Position numbers and translations under genes: made by a program. Shown here piece by piece: positions 17,908 to 26,214 of a stretch of 64,000 nt of DNA; position 1 is the stretch's first letter, and every line of letters starts with the position of its first letter. Under the pieces are notes generated by a model. It did not search any database. It saw only the letters and a program-made list of their open reading frames with translations, and was not told the DNA's origin. The stretch comes from JAIEPM01 sp964546815 (GTDB taxonomy: Bacteria; Cyanobacteriota; Vampirovibrionia; Obscuribacterales; Obscuribacteraceae): contig CAZJLR010000012.1 of NCBI GenBank assembly GCA_964546815.1, positions 62,001 through 126,000 of the forward strand, in the 5' to 3' direction.

Positions 17908-18645
17908 CTAATAGTCTATTTCAGATCTAATCACTACCTTATTGCTAATTTGCCTGAAGGTTTTTAGGTCTTCTAATTGCTGTTTGTATTTGCTTTCAAG
18001 GTCAAGCTCTAATTTGCTTTTGTTTGCATCAACTTTGTCAGACGCTGTTTCCATTTTATTGTATGAATCCAAAACGTCTTTGTTGCCGGCGAGACCTGCT
18101 CTTACTCTGTCTTGATGTTGAGATTTTGTTTCGCCATCTCGCCATTCAAGTAGTTCGATAATTCTATTGCTTTCGTTGCTGGGTAGTGACTCTACTTTTG
18201 AAAAGAAGCTCTGCAGTTTTGTATCCAAATCGGCATTTAATTCTGCCCGCCCTGGTTGTTTGTCTCCCTCGGTTTTGATTGCCTCATAAGTCTCGCCAAT
18301 CTCTTTTTCCATTTGAACTTTAAAACGAGGATATTCATCGCCAAATGCTTTTATTGCATGTTTCTTGTCTGGGTCGTCGCAGAAAGAACCTACAATCTTT
18401 TGAAAGGTTTGCATATCCTTTGATGGATTATCTAGCTTTGCAGTCGCGAATGTTTTTAGCTCTTTGTCTAGCCTGTCCGCAACATCCTTTCCAGGACCAT
18501 CTTCTTTTTCAGCTTCTGGCTTAAGCAATGCTAGCGCCGCTTTCTCTGTGCGACTGTTGTTTGGCTTAAAACTGTCGAGCCATTCAGCTTGCAGCGCAGA
18601 ACCTTTCGCCGGCTCTTCCGTCCGTGCGAAACCAAAATCTTCCAT
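17908..18645 (-). CDS. MEDF-family coiled-coil protein, copy B
   Basis: 245 aa, ATG with GAGGAG upstream. Highly charged and helical, with no signal peptide or membrane segment. It is a clear paralogue of the upstream gene at 18837-19556: shared MEDF start, EWLD, the identical block PGKDVADRLDKEL, FQK-V, a Pro-Gly-Glu-T stretch with RVRAG, and a C-terminal EDLKTFRQISNKVVIRSEI segment. The two are a tandem duplication separated by 191 bp. I do not recognise the family; coiled-coil structure is likely. Confidence 0.6.
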   Translation of the reverse strand: MEDFGFARTEEPAKGSALQAEWLDSFKPNNSRTEKAALALLKPEAEKEDGPGKDVADRLDKELKTFATAKLDNPSKDMQTFQKIVGSFCDDPDKKHAIKAFGDEYPRFKVQMEKEIGETYEAIKTEGDKQPGRAELNADLDTKLQSFFSKVESLPSNESNRIIELLEWRDGETKSQHQDRVRAGLAGNKDVLDSYNKMETASDKVDANKSKLELDLESKYKQQLEDLKTFRQISNKVVIRSEIDY

Positions 18646-18836
18646 GGCAAAGACTCCTCATAGATTGCGGGGGTATGTTAGTAGTCCAGTCGCTTGTTGC
18701 CATTTTTAGGCTAACTGTTGCTTGCTTTTGCGGCTATGCGGCAAATCCCACTTCGAGGTTAAGCATGCCTAATGAAAATGCTCATGCCATGCTGCAAGCA
18801 GCCAACACGAGCATTTTGTTCTCTTCTTTCGCTAAC

Positions 18837-19556
18837 TCATATTTGAGCGCGAATAGCTACTTTATCAATGACGCGTTGTACCTTATGTATTTCTTCGAGC
18901 TGTTTGCTGTGCTGTTCGTGCAGCTGAACTTCAGTGGCACTTTCACTCTTAGTTATTTTGTCTCGCGCCGATTCCATTGAATTAAACGACTTGAGCAAGC
19001 CTTCGTTATTTATGCCGGCTCTTACTCGATTGTTTCGTTCTTCTTGTGTTTCACCGGGGCGGAATTGCAGCAGATTCATTACTCGCGACTGTTCGCCTGG
19101 AGAAAGAGAGCTGACATTGTCAAAGAAATTTGTGAGCTTGGACTCGTAGTTGGCTTGCAATTCCTTTCTATGTGGTTGTTTTGCTCCTTCCTCTTCGAGG
19201 GCTCTTGCAGTGGCGCCAGCTTCTTTGACCATATCAACTTTTATTTTTGATGCAGCAGAACCAAAGTCGTATACTGCTTGCTGTTTATCTGGATTGTTGT
19301 TGAATTTATCAACAACTTTTTGGAATTCTTGCATGTTGGCTGATGGATTTGCCAGCTTCGATTGAGCAAACTCTTGGAGCTCTTTGTCCAGCCTATCGGC
19401 AACGTCTTTACCTGGTTTGTTGATGTTCTGTTCTGAGGCAAGTGACACCAACTCAAGCTTTGCTGAGCCACCTCGGGGCATCTGGTCTAGCCATTCTGAG
19501 TGTAATCCGCTTACCTGATGCTGTTCTGACGCGCGAGCCGAAGCAAAGTCTTCCAT
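18837..19556 (-). CDS. MEDF-family coiled-coil protein, copy A
   Basis: 239 aa. Start ATG 19556 is preferred over an in-frame ATG 63 bp upstream because AAGGAG precedes it and the paralogue begins at the same MEDF. The sequence is charged and helical, with PGKDVADRLDKEL and RPGETQEERNNRVRAG blocks shared with copy B. Paralogue identity is roughly 35-40% by eye. No signal peptide. Together with the 36-bp tandem repeats upstream, this is a locus shaped by duplication. Confidence 0.6.
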   Translation of the reverse strand: MEDFASARASEQHQVSGLHSEWLDQMPRGGSAKLELVSLASEQNINKPGKDVADRLDKELQEFAQSKLANPSANMQEFQKVVDKFNNNPDKQQAVYDFGSAASKIKVDMVKEAGATARALEEEGAKQPHRKELQANYESKLTNFFDNVSSLSPGEQSRVMNLLQFRPGETQEERNNRVRAGINNEGLLKSFNSMESARDKITKSESATEVQLHEQHSKQLEEIHKVQRVIDKVAIRAQI

Positions 19557-19671
19557 TTCAGAGACTCCTTGTAGTCGTTGGTTTAATTCCCAAGCTTCGC
19601 CTTGATGCGAATTTAGCAATCTGCCAATGCTAAGACAATGATGGTATTAACAGTCCTATGTTAATGCTGCT

Positions 19672-19817
19672 TTATCTGGTCGGGTTTAGTCTTTGCGCAC
19701 TGTTCTATTATCTGGTCGGATTTAGTCTTTTCGCACTAGTCTATTATCTGGTCGGATTTGGTCTTTGCGCACTAGTCTATTATCTGGTCGGATTTAGTCC
19801 TTTTCGCACTAGTCTAA
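19672..19817. repeat. Four tandem 36-bp repeats
   Basis: Copies begin at 19672, 19708, 19744 and 19780, exactly 36 bp apart. Each starts TTATCTGGTCGGATTTAGTC and ends with CGCACTAGTCTA. They are directly adjacent with no spacers. They sit between the start of a MEDF gene and the end of the moaC-moaB gene, and run into the palindrome at 19806-19830. Confidence 0.9.
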
Positions 19818-19830
19818 ATTAGACTAGTGC
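19806..19830. terminator. Palindrome overlapping the moaC-moaB stop
   Basis: GCACTAGTCTAA and its exact complement flank one central A, making a 25-bp perfect palindrome that includes the stop codon at 19824-19826. It can form a 10-12-bp stem but has no T-run in either direction, so termination is only possible. Its left arm is the tail of the fourth 36-bp repeat. Confidence 0.5.
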
Positions 19831-20759
19831 TTACCTGGTTTATTTGGTTCACCGTGTCCGGCGCCAGTTAAAATCGCCATGCTGTGAAAAACAGACGGAA
19901 TCAATGCATCCAAACATTCTTCGACTGCACGGCTTGAGCCTGGCAGGTTAATAATGAGAGTTTTACCTCGCACTCCGGCGCGCCCGCGAGAAAGCATTGC
20001 CATAGGCATTCTTTCCTGTCCGTATGCTCTTGCGGTTTCTGAAATGCCCGGTATTTCCTGATCAATAATCCTGGTCATTGCTTCTGGTGTTCTGTCGCGC
20101 GGGCCCAGTCCGGTGCCACCAGTGGTGATGACTAAGTCAAAGCGTCCTCTGTCGGCAAATTCCTTGACAGAGTTTTCGATGGCTACTTCATCATCAGAAC
20201 ACACTTTGTATTGACCAACCGAGACGCCCGCTTGTTCAAGTCGTTCTACGATAATCTTTCCTGATTTGTCTTGCTTTGTGCCTGCTGATACAGAATCTGA
20301 TATCACCAATACTGCGGCTTTGATCTTCTTGCTATTTTCTATGCTCCAATCTGATTTGCCGCCCTTCTTTTGCACAAGTTTGACCGCGACAATTTCCATG
20401 CTTTCATCAAAAACTTTCAGCATGTCGTACAGCGTTAAGACCGCAACCGACGCGGCTGTTAATGCCTCCATTTCGACCCCGGTTTTGTAAATTGCCTTTA
20501 CAATCACATCGACAATGATTTGTTGTTTTTGCAAGTCAAAATCGACTTGCACATAATCTACCGGAATTGGGTGGCAGTAAGGGATGATTTGATGTGTGTT
20601 CTTGGCTGCTTGAACCGCTGCTACCTTAGCAACCGGCAGCGGATCGCCTTTAGGCACTTCGTTATTGCGAATTTTGTCCAAAAGTGTCGCGCTTGCCTTC
20701 AGGCAAGCCTGGGCGTGTGCTACCCGCAAGGTCTTGATTTTGTGGCTGATGTCTTTCAA
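19824..20759 (-). CDS. moaC: Bifunctional molybdenum cofactor protein MoaC-MoaB/MogA fusion
   Basis: 311 aa. Residues 1-145 are MoaC, which with MoaA converts GTP to cyclic pyranopterin monophosphate; CHPIP, GVEMEALTA and KGGKSDW are the conserved active-site segments. Residues about 150-311 are a MoaB/MogA domain for molybdopterin adenylylation: VLVISDSVSAG, TTGGTGLGPRDRTPEA, LPGSSRAVEECLDALIP. MoaC-MoaB fusions are known in some bacteria. No other moa gene is in the window, so the rest of the pathway must be elsewhere. The stop codon lies within a 25-bp palindrome. Confidence 0.92.
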   Translation of the reverse strand: MKDISHKIKTLRVAHAQACLKASATLLDKIRNNEVPKGDPLPVAKVAAVQAAKNTHQIIPYCHPIPVDYVQVDFDLQKQQIIVDVIVKAIYKTGVEMEALTAASVAVLTLYDMLKVFDESMEIVAVKLVQKKGGKSDWSIENSKKIKAAVLVISDSVSAGTKQDKSGKIIVERLEQAGVSVGQYKVCSDDEVAIENSVKEFADRGRFDLVITTGGTGLGPRDRTPEAMTRIIDQEIPGISETARAYGQERMPMAMLSRGRAGVRGKTLIINLPGSSRAVEECLDALIPSVFHSMAILTGAGHGEPNKPGKH

Positions 20760-20864
20760 GGTTCTGTCCTCGCTAGGTGCACATGTCTGGGCTTTGGTTC
20801 AGCAACTTCCTGCGTTCTGCTAGACTTTTGTGGTCAGCCCAACTGTGATATCAAGTAGTTCCTG

Positions 20865-21635
20865 ATGCGAAATCGCTGGCTCAATATAATAGCGCTCCTC
20901 GTGTTGGTCTTTCAGTACCTGCCAATTTTGGTGCTCATTGTTTTTAGCTTTGACGAGTCGCGCCTTGCCGTTAAGTGGACTGGTTTTACTCTTAAATGGT
21001 ATCAAGCTCTCGGCGATGAAGTGACTTTGCTTTCTGCATTTAAGAATAGTCTTGTAGTTGCAAGTATTAGTGTTTTCGTGGCGGGGCTCATGGGCACGAT
21101 GGCGGCAATCGGCATGGCTAGATTGCGCTTTGCAGGGCAGGAGCTTTATCGTGCATTGCTGATGCTGCCAATTATCATTCCTGAAATTGCAATGGCTGTA
21201 GCATGTCTTACGCTGTTTCTTGCTATGGGAATGACTTTGAGTCTTTCGACAATAGTTGTTTCTCACATTGTTTTTTGCGTCGCGTATGTGACTCTAACAG
21301 TTATGGGGCGCCTCGAGGGAATGGACCCTCGCCTGGAAGAAGCCGCGCAAGACCTCGGTGCCACGCCACTGAAGGCATTCTTCAAAGTTACTTTGCCGCT
21401 TTTGATGCCCGGCATAATTGCTGGGTGCTTGCTCGCATTTGTTCTGTCTTTAGATGACTTTATAATTACCCAATTCACAGCTGGGGTTGGTGATACCACT
21501 TTACCGTTGTGGATTTACGGTTCGGTCAAATTTGGTGTGAAGCCCACAATAAATGCGCTGAGCACAATTATGATTGTGTTTACTGTGGGTGGTTCATTGG
21601 CTGCTGAAGCGATTCGCCGACGAAGCGTAAATTAA
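20865..21635 (+). CDS. potC: ABC transporter permease, PotC type
   Basis: 256 aa with six transmembrane helices. The EAA loop that docks on the ATPase is complete (EEAAQDLGATPLKAFFKV followed by LPLLMPGI). Overall length, the YLPILVLIVFSF first helix and LSLDDFIITQF match the PotC subunit of spermidine/putrescine importers. No PotA, PotB or PotD partner is next to it: moaC-moaB is upstream in the opposite direction and a repeat protein is downstream. It must act with subunits encoded elsewhere, or be a remnant. The substrate is inferred only from the family. Confidence 0.85.
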   Translation: MRNRWLNIIALLVLVFQYLPILVLIVFSFDESRLAVKWTGFTLKWYQALGDEVTLLSAFKNSLVVASISVFVAGLMGTMAAIGMARLRFAGQELYRALLMLPIIIPEIAMAVACLTLFLAMGMTLSLSTIVVSHIVFCVAYVTLTVMGRLEGMDPRLEEAAQDLGATPLKAFFKVTLPLLMPGIIAGCLLAFVLSLDDFIITQFTAGVGDTTLPLWIYGSVKFGVKPTINALSTIMIVFTVGGSLAAEAIRRRSVN

Positions 21636-21653
21636 AAGCAAAAACAAAAGTTG

Positions 21654-21684
21654 CTCTCATCAGTGGTGAAAACACTAGTGAGAG
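21654..21684 (+). terminator. Hairpin downstream of potC
   Basis: CTCTCATCAGTG pairs with CACTAGTGAGAG (11 of 12 positions including one G-T) around GTGAAAA, 18 bp after the potC stop. No T-run follows, so it may be a terminator or an mRNA 3'-end stabiliser. Confidence 0.45.
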
Positions 21685-21751
21685 ATATATCGTTTCAAAC
21701 CAATTTCAGTCTTTGCTGTCTATTTTGTCACATCGGATTATTGGTGCGGCT

Positions 21752-23315
21752 ATGGATATTAAGCTTAGTCACTCTGATTTGCTGCGCTCTGATGAGGAGA
21801 CACTGAGCTCTTCTACAGACGGTGCCGAGACTGCCAGACTTTTTTTGTTTGAATCTTTTAGCAATCCTCAGGGGCGAGCACGACAGGCTGCTGTAGTCTC
21901 AGGCGGGCTGCTGCTTGGTGGCATTGCAGAGATTCCAAATCAAATTCAAAATCATCCGGCTGAAACTGTGGGGAAAGCGGCGGCTGCATTTTGCTTTGGA
22001 AAGGTCCTTCAGTTGCTGATGGAAAGTCCTGTCCCAGAACTTCGGCGCGCGGCTATGGTGGGCGCTTTGCTCGGCTGTGTCGGCTCGATTGTAGGCAGCA
22101 CCAAAAGATGTTCTGCTGATAAAAGTTTGCAAGCCGCACTTAACAGCACATTCCATGAGAGTAGATTTGATTGTTTTTCTAATGCCATGTCTACTTCGAT
22201 GAAAGTGCTCGGCAAAGAAGGTTTTGACTTTGGGCTAAGCACCATAGCGTGCGCCGGTGGACTAAGGTTTCGTCCGTCTTCCATGTGCAAACCTGGTGAG
22301 ACGCTTAGTATAAGTGAATCTCCTCGTAAGCCGTCTATCTTGGATGACGTTTTTGATAAGGAGGTTGAGGAAGAGACAAGTAGTTCTCAGAATGATGAGC
22401 CCACAGATTTCGATGACTATGAGACCGAATCTTCCGCGCCCTCCACGGACGAAGCTTCTCAATTTGATGAAGCTGCCGATGACGCCGAATCTCCAACAGA
22501 AGATTCTCAAAGTGAATCAGAAGACGAAAGACGTGCGGATGAGGATTCTCGAAATGAATCGGAAGACGAAAGGCGTGCGGAAGAGGATTCTCGAAATGAA
22601 TCGGAAGACGAAAGGCGTGCGGAGGATGATTCTCGAAATGAATCGGAAGACGAAAGGCGCGCGGATGATGATTCCCGAAATGAATCGGAGGATGAAAGGC
22701 GCGCGGATGAGGATTCCCGAAATGAATCGGAGGATGAAAGGCGCGCGGATGAGGATTCTCGAAATGAACCGGAAGGTGGACGGAGCGCGGATGATGATTC
22801 TCGAAGTGAATCCGCGGATCCCACATGCCAAAATGACGATGCAGTCGAATCTTCCAACAACGAATATAACGGAGAAAAAAACGCAGATGAAGAGCTTCAG
22901 AATGATTTCGACCCTCGATACCAAGTCGACGCGGCGGAGCCACTCAATCTAGACAGAGAGCCCCAAGTTGTCCCAGATGAGCCCCCGTACTTGGATGAAG
23001 ATCCTCGAATTGAGCCGGAAGATCCAAGCTATTCGGATGAAGATCCTCGAATTGAGCCGGAAGATCCAAGCTATTCGGATGAAGATCCTNNNNNNNNNNN
23101 NNNNNNNNNNNNNNNNNNNNNNNNNNNNNNNNNNNNNNNNNNNNNNNNNNNNNNNNNNNNNNNNNNNNNNNNNNNNNNNNNNNNNNNNNCGAATTGAGCC
23201 GGAAGATCCAAGCTATTCGGATGAAGATCCCCGAATGGAGCCGGAAGATCCGAGGTACCCGGATGAAGATCCCCCAATCGAGCCGTATGGCAGTCCTTCA
23301 CCCCTGCAGGAATAG
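21752..23315 (+). CDS. Acidic tandem-repeat protein spanning assembly gap
   Basis: Start ATG 21752 (MDIKLSHSD) is preferred over TTG 21713. Residues about 1-190 are helical with hydrophobic Gly/Ala stretches (VSGGLLLGGIAEIP; VGALLGCVGSIVG). Then comes a very acidic region with seven 14-aa repeats of the type ESEDERRADEDSRN and a second 14-aa array (EPEDPSYSDEDPRI). The 100-N gap interrupts the second array. Coding resumes in another frame only because the placeholder is 100 bp: the codon boundary before the gap and the CGA codon after it match if the true gap is a multiple of 3, most simply of 42. The natural end is then TAG at 23313-23315. Function unknown; no signal peptide. Confidence 0.65.
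22514..22807 (+). repeat. Seven 42-bp coding repeats
   Basis: Units start at 22514 and every 42 bp after it up to 22766. They encode E-S-E-D-E-R-R-A-(D/E)-(D/E)-D-S-R-N, with the last copy diverged. The exact period keeps the frame, and synonymous variation between copies shows the array is not a sequencing artefact. Confidence 0.95.
23006..23273 (+). repeat. Second 42-bp repeat array interrupted by gap
   Basis: Near-identical 42-bp units start at 23006, 23048, 23190 and 23232 (14-aa RIEPEDPSYSDEDP type). The third unit position, 23090, is exactly where the Ns begin, so the array continues through the gap with an unknown number of copies. Confidence 0.9.
23090..23189. other. Assembly gap of 100 N
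   Basis: Exactly 100 N, a standard placeholder for unknown length, flanked on both sides by the same 42-bp repeat. This indicates assembly collapse or failure in the repeat rather than a biological boundary. Confidence 0.98.
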
Positions 23316-23410
23316 ACTCAGTATCGCCGAGGCGACCGTAGACTTAGAATTCAACAAGAAGACTTTATGGGAGTATTTGGGGTATATTGGAATGAGTTAG
23401 AGGCCAATTA

Positions 23411-23905
23411 ATGTTCGAGTCTGTCAAAACCACCCGGCTCATTTTAACGGCATTTCTGGCAATTTCATTTGCCTTTCCTACTTTTGCGTCCAATCTCACC
23501 AGCCGCCCAGCGCAGTACAGTGAAGCTGTGCAGTCTTATAAAGACAAGAAATATTCTCAATCGCTGGCACAGTTTAAGCGAATGCACGACGCCGGTATGT
23601 GTAATGACATGGTGCATTACTACATGGCACTCTGCTACCAATCACTAAGTCAAATTGCTGCGGCAAAATCGGAATATTACACCGTTGCTCGTTCCAAGAA
23701 TGCGGCTCTGCGCCAGAATGCGCAATACGCTCTGGCGTCGTTAGATCAATGGAACCAGCATCGGCTTTATCAGGGCAACGGCAACAACTTTTCGCGCTAT
23801 AGCACTGCTCGCAGTGGTGGCAGTTCATTCTCATCTTCATATCGTCCACCACCGTTGAAAGAAATTACTATTGAGATGACTCCACCGGCTGGCGGAAGGT
23901 GCTGA
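23411..23905 (+). CDS. Secreted TPR-like small protein
   Basis: 164 aa. A Sec signal peptide covers residues 1-26 (LILTAFLAISFAFPTFAS, cleavage after Ala-Ser). One or two TPR-like units follow (YSEAVQSYKDKKYSQSLAQF; HYYMALCYQSLSQIAAAKSE). The tail is Ser/Gly/Pro-rich and ends in Cys. Likely a periplasmic or extracellular adaptor. It starts 95 bp after the repeat protein on the same strand. Confidence 0.65.
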   Translation: MFESVKTTRLILTAFLAISFAFPTFASNLTSRPAQYSEAVQSYKDKKYSQSLAQFKRMHDAGMCNDMVHYYMALCYQSLSQIAAAKSEYYTVARSKNAALRQNAQYALASLDQWNQHRLYQGNGNNFSRYSTARSGGSSFSSSYRPPPLKEITIEMTPPAGGRC

Positions 23906-23972
23906 GGGCGTTAGGGAGGCGGTAGGTTGCCGCTTAATTTCCTGAGATAGCGATGGGGTTGTACTCAACGAA

Positions 23973-25193
23973 ATGGATTCCTCCTGGCAGTGGCTAAGTC
24001 TATGTGGGCTTTACGTGCTTGTCTCTGCTTCTATGTTTGCAATCAAACGTCTGATGCTAGACAAAATGAAGCAAATAGCTTCGAATACCTCATCGGTGTC
24101 TGTTTCGCCTGCTGAATTGGCATTTTTATTTCGCCCAGATGACTTAACTCATTGCATGGTTGTGACTGCTGTCGACCTATTGCAAAAAGGATTGAAGAGT
24201 CCGTCGTCTCTTGGCGAAGAGGTTTATGCGCTTGAATTTAAGCAAGAAATTTGGCGGGTGGTAACTGAATACATCAAGACCTGGTCAGAGCAAAAGACTC
24301 AAGCTTTGCTTCCTGAATTGAAGACCAGAAGTCCTGTAAAAATATTGACCGGGCTCTGGCGTATTCGCATCTTCTTGTTAGAGTCAATCAAAGGCTTCTA
24401 TGCTGAGTTCATAAAAGACCCTCTGCACATACGAAAATATTTCTCTGTCAGTGGATTAGTGCGGCTATTGGTTTCGCTTCTGGCAAGCAATTTGAAAATC
24501 AAATTGGGTGATAACGTACGTTCTGCATTATTATTGAAACGCTTGCTTGTCGACCCAGATTCCCGTCAACGCTGTTCCGACAAAATAAAAACGTTGGCGA
24601 TTGTGCATCTTTGCATTAGTGCCTTGCTGTTTTATTTTTGCCCGTTGCAAATTTCTGCAATTGCTATTTTTGTCCTGGTAATTTTTAGTTTGAGTAACGC
24701 AATGGTGTTGCGTGGTCTGGCTCAGTTGGCTCAATCTGTTCCTTTCTTTGAAGAGGTAAATCTTGCTTTGAAGGGTATCAAAAGGCAGGGCATGAGAATT
24801 TCCATTTTGAAACTTCTCGTTTGGGTGATTCAGAAAGGTGTTTTGATATTGCTGTCGTCGGCAGGCATAATTGTCCTTGTGATTCAAACTGTAGTGTTGT
24901 TTGAATTGTGCATGCCTAAAATGTGGCCATGGTATTTAAGCAGCATTGCCTTGTTTGTTTTCTCGGCCAATTCTCTAGTTATTTTAGACGCGATTATCAC
25001 ATCGGTATGGCTGGCAAACACAGATCAAGTCACTTCAGAGGGTGATAAGGAAATCGCCCGCTGCCACACAAGGTTGCGAAATGTTGGGCCCATCAAGGCT
25101 TTGTCCAATTCATTGGCTGACCCTGAGTACAACGAAGAATTGTCCGAAGTGGTGGCATTGTATGGTATTGAAACTTTAGTTTTGCTTGCTTGA
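23973..25193 (+). CDS. Multi-pass membrane protein, unknown function
   Basis: 406 aa. Hydrophobic helices lie at about residues 3-25, 205-250 (two), 285-310 and 320-345. A charged soluble stretch lies between the first helix and residue 200, and another lies at the C-terminus. No catalytic motif is recognisable. It begins 67 bp after the secreted TPR gene on the same strand and converges with plsC, with 20 bp between stops. Confidence 0.6.
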   Translation: MDSSWQWLSLCGLYVLVSASMFAIKRLMLDKMKQIASNTSSVSVSPAELAFLFRPDDLTHCMVVTAVDLLQKGLKSPSSLGEEVYALEFKQEIWRVVTEYIKTWSEQKTQALLPELKTRSPVKILTGLWRIRIFLLESIKGFYAEFIKDPLHIRKYFSVSGLVRLLVSLLASNLKIKLGDNVRSALLLKRLLVDPDSRQRCSDKIKTLAIVHLCISALLFYFCPLQISAIAIFVLVIFSLSNAMVLRGLAQLAQSVPFFEEVNLALKGIKRQGMRISILKLLVWVIQKGVLILLSSAGIIVLVIQTVVLFELCMPKMWPWYLSSIALFVFSANSLVILDAIITSVWLANTDQVTSEGDKEIARCHTRLRNVGPIKALSNSLADPEYNEELSEVVALYGIETLVLLA

Positions 25194-25213
25194 AAAACTA
25201 CTGCAAAATCAGT

Positions 25214-25990
25214 CTAAGCGATGGAGTGCTTCACTGCATCAGTTGCGCCGGAGATCGTTTTGCCTCGCATCTCGTCTAGAGTTTCACCCATAAGCTTGCG
25301 TACATGATCTCTAAATTGTTTTACGTTGCCACCAAATTCGCTGGGGTAGACGGCAGGCAGAACCTTGACGCGAATTGTGCCTCGGAATTTAAGCATCATG
25401 GAGCCTTTCGGCAATAATGGTTGGGTGCCGTCGATGACGATTGGAATAACCGCCACGCCGCAATCAGTCGCCATCTTAAATGGTCCATCGCGAAATTCTT
25501 GCATCTCTCCTGTTTCTGAGCGAGTACCTTCAGGGAAGATCATTATAGATGCGCCTTGCTTCAGCCAATTTCTGCAAGTAGCCATCATCTCTTTGATGCT
25601 TTTTAGATCGCTGCGGACGATTTTGACATATTGATTGAAAGCCATGTTCCAACCGATGAATGGAATTTTGAATATGGACTCTTTTGAAACCCACTTGAAA
25701 GGTTTGTTCAACCCATAAAGAACCATTATGTCCCACAATGATTGGTGGTTTGCCACCAGTACGTAAGTTTTGTCTGGCTCAATGTTGTCCAAGCCTTCAA
25801 AAGTACATTTCCAAAATGGATTGACCTGAATATAGTGAAAGCCCCACCAACAGGAGTACATGTGTACTAGTTTTCGATTGGGATCAGACCATTTTGTTAG
25901 CAAACAGATAGCTGCTGATATCCATACCAGGAAAGCAGAAGTTATGAAAAAATAGGAGATATAGAGAATTGAAAGTACTTTCGTAATCAT
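25214..25990 (-). CDS. plsC: 1-acyl-glycerol-3-phosphate acyltransferase
   Basis: 258 aa. An N-terminal membrane helix (ILYISYFFITSAFLVWISAAICLL) is followed by the acyltransferase motifs: NHQSLWD (HX4D catalytic pair), the GWNMAFNQYVKIVRSD region, FPEGTRSETGEM (phosphate binding), and VIPIVIDGTQ. It acylates lysophosphatidic acid to phosphatidic acid at the inner membrane. It lies on the same strand as ileS, with about 220 bp between including a dispersed-type palindrome, so it probably has its own promoter. Confidence 0.9.
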   Translation of the reverse strand: MITKVLSILYISYFFITSAFLVWISAAICLLTKWSDPNRKLVHMYSCWWGFHYIQVNPFWKCTFEGLDNIEPDKTYVLVANHQSLWDIMVLYGLNKPFKWVSKESIFKIPFIGWNMAFNQYVKIVRSDLKSIKEMMATCRNWLKQGASIMIFPEGTRSETGEMQEFRDGPFKMATDCGVAVIPIVIDGTQPLLPKGSMMLKFRGTIRVKVLPAVYPSEFGGNVKQFRDHVRKLMGETLDEMRGKTISGATDAVKHSIA

Positions 25991-26182
25991 CGCCGACCCT
26001 GTCTTTAAGCCGAAATCGACATCTCTGGAATCTAAGCTTTAGTTTATCAGGCTGTGACTGCCACAACACGAAAACTATTCTAATCCAAGCGGACAATGCA
26101 AATTTGCTCGAGCTTGCATAAAAGCTCGTGAATAGAAGTAGATGAGGCACAGTAGTGCAATTTGGGCTTGAGAATAAGCTGA

Positions 26183-26203
26183 GGGCGGCGCATGGCGCCG
26201 CCC
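26183..26203. repeat. REP-like GC-rich palindrome
   Basis: GGGCGGCGC-ATG-GCGCCGCCC is a perfect 9-bp inverted repeat; read on the minus strand it is preceded by TTGTAGGGGCGGCGC. It starts about 11 bp after the ileS stop. The TGTAGGGGCG form resembles dispersed intergenic palindromes common in some bacterial genomes. It may also act as the ileS 3' hairpin, but no T-run follows. Confidence 0.6.
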
Positions 26204-26214
26204 CTACAATTGGC

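Noticed and set aside
19672..19830. CRISPR array (36-bp repeats)
   Set aside because: The units are directly adjacent with no spacers, only four copies exist, and no cas gene is in the window.
22314..22952. Long Met/Lys/Arg-rich and antisense frames across the 42-bp repeats
   Set aside because: A 42-bp repeat lacking stops stays open in several frames at once. The acidic frame continues the upstream coding sequence and is the credible one.
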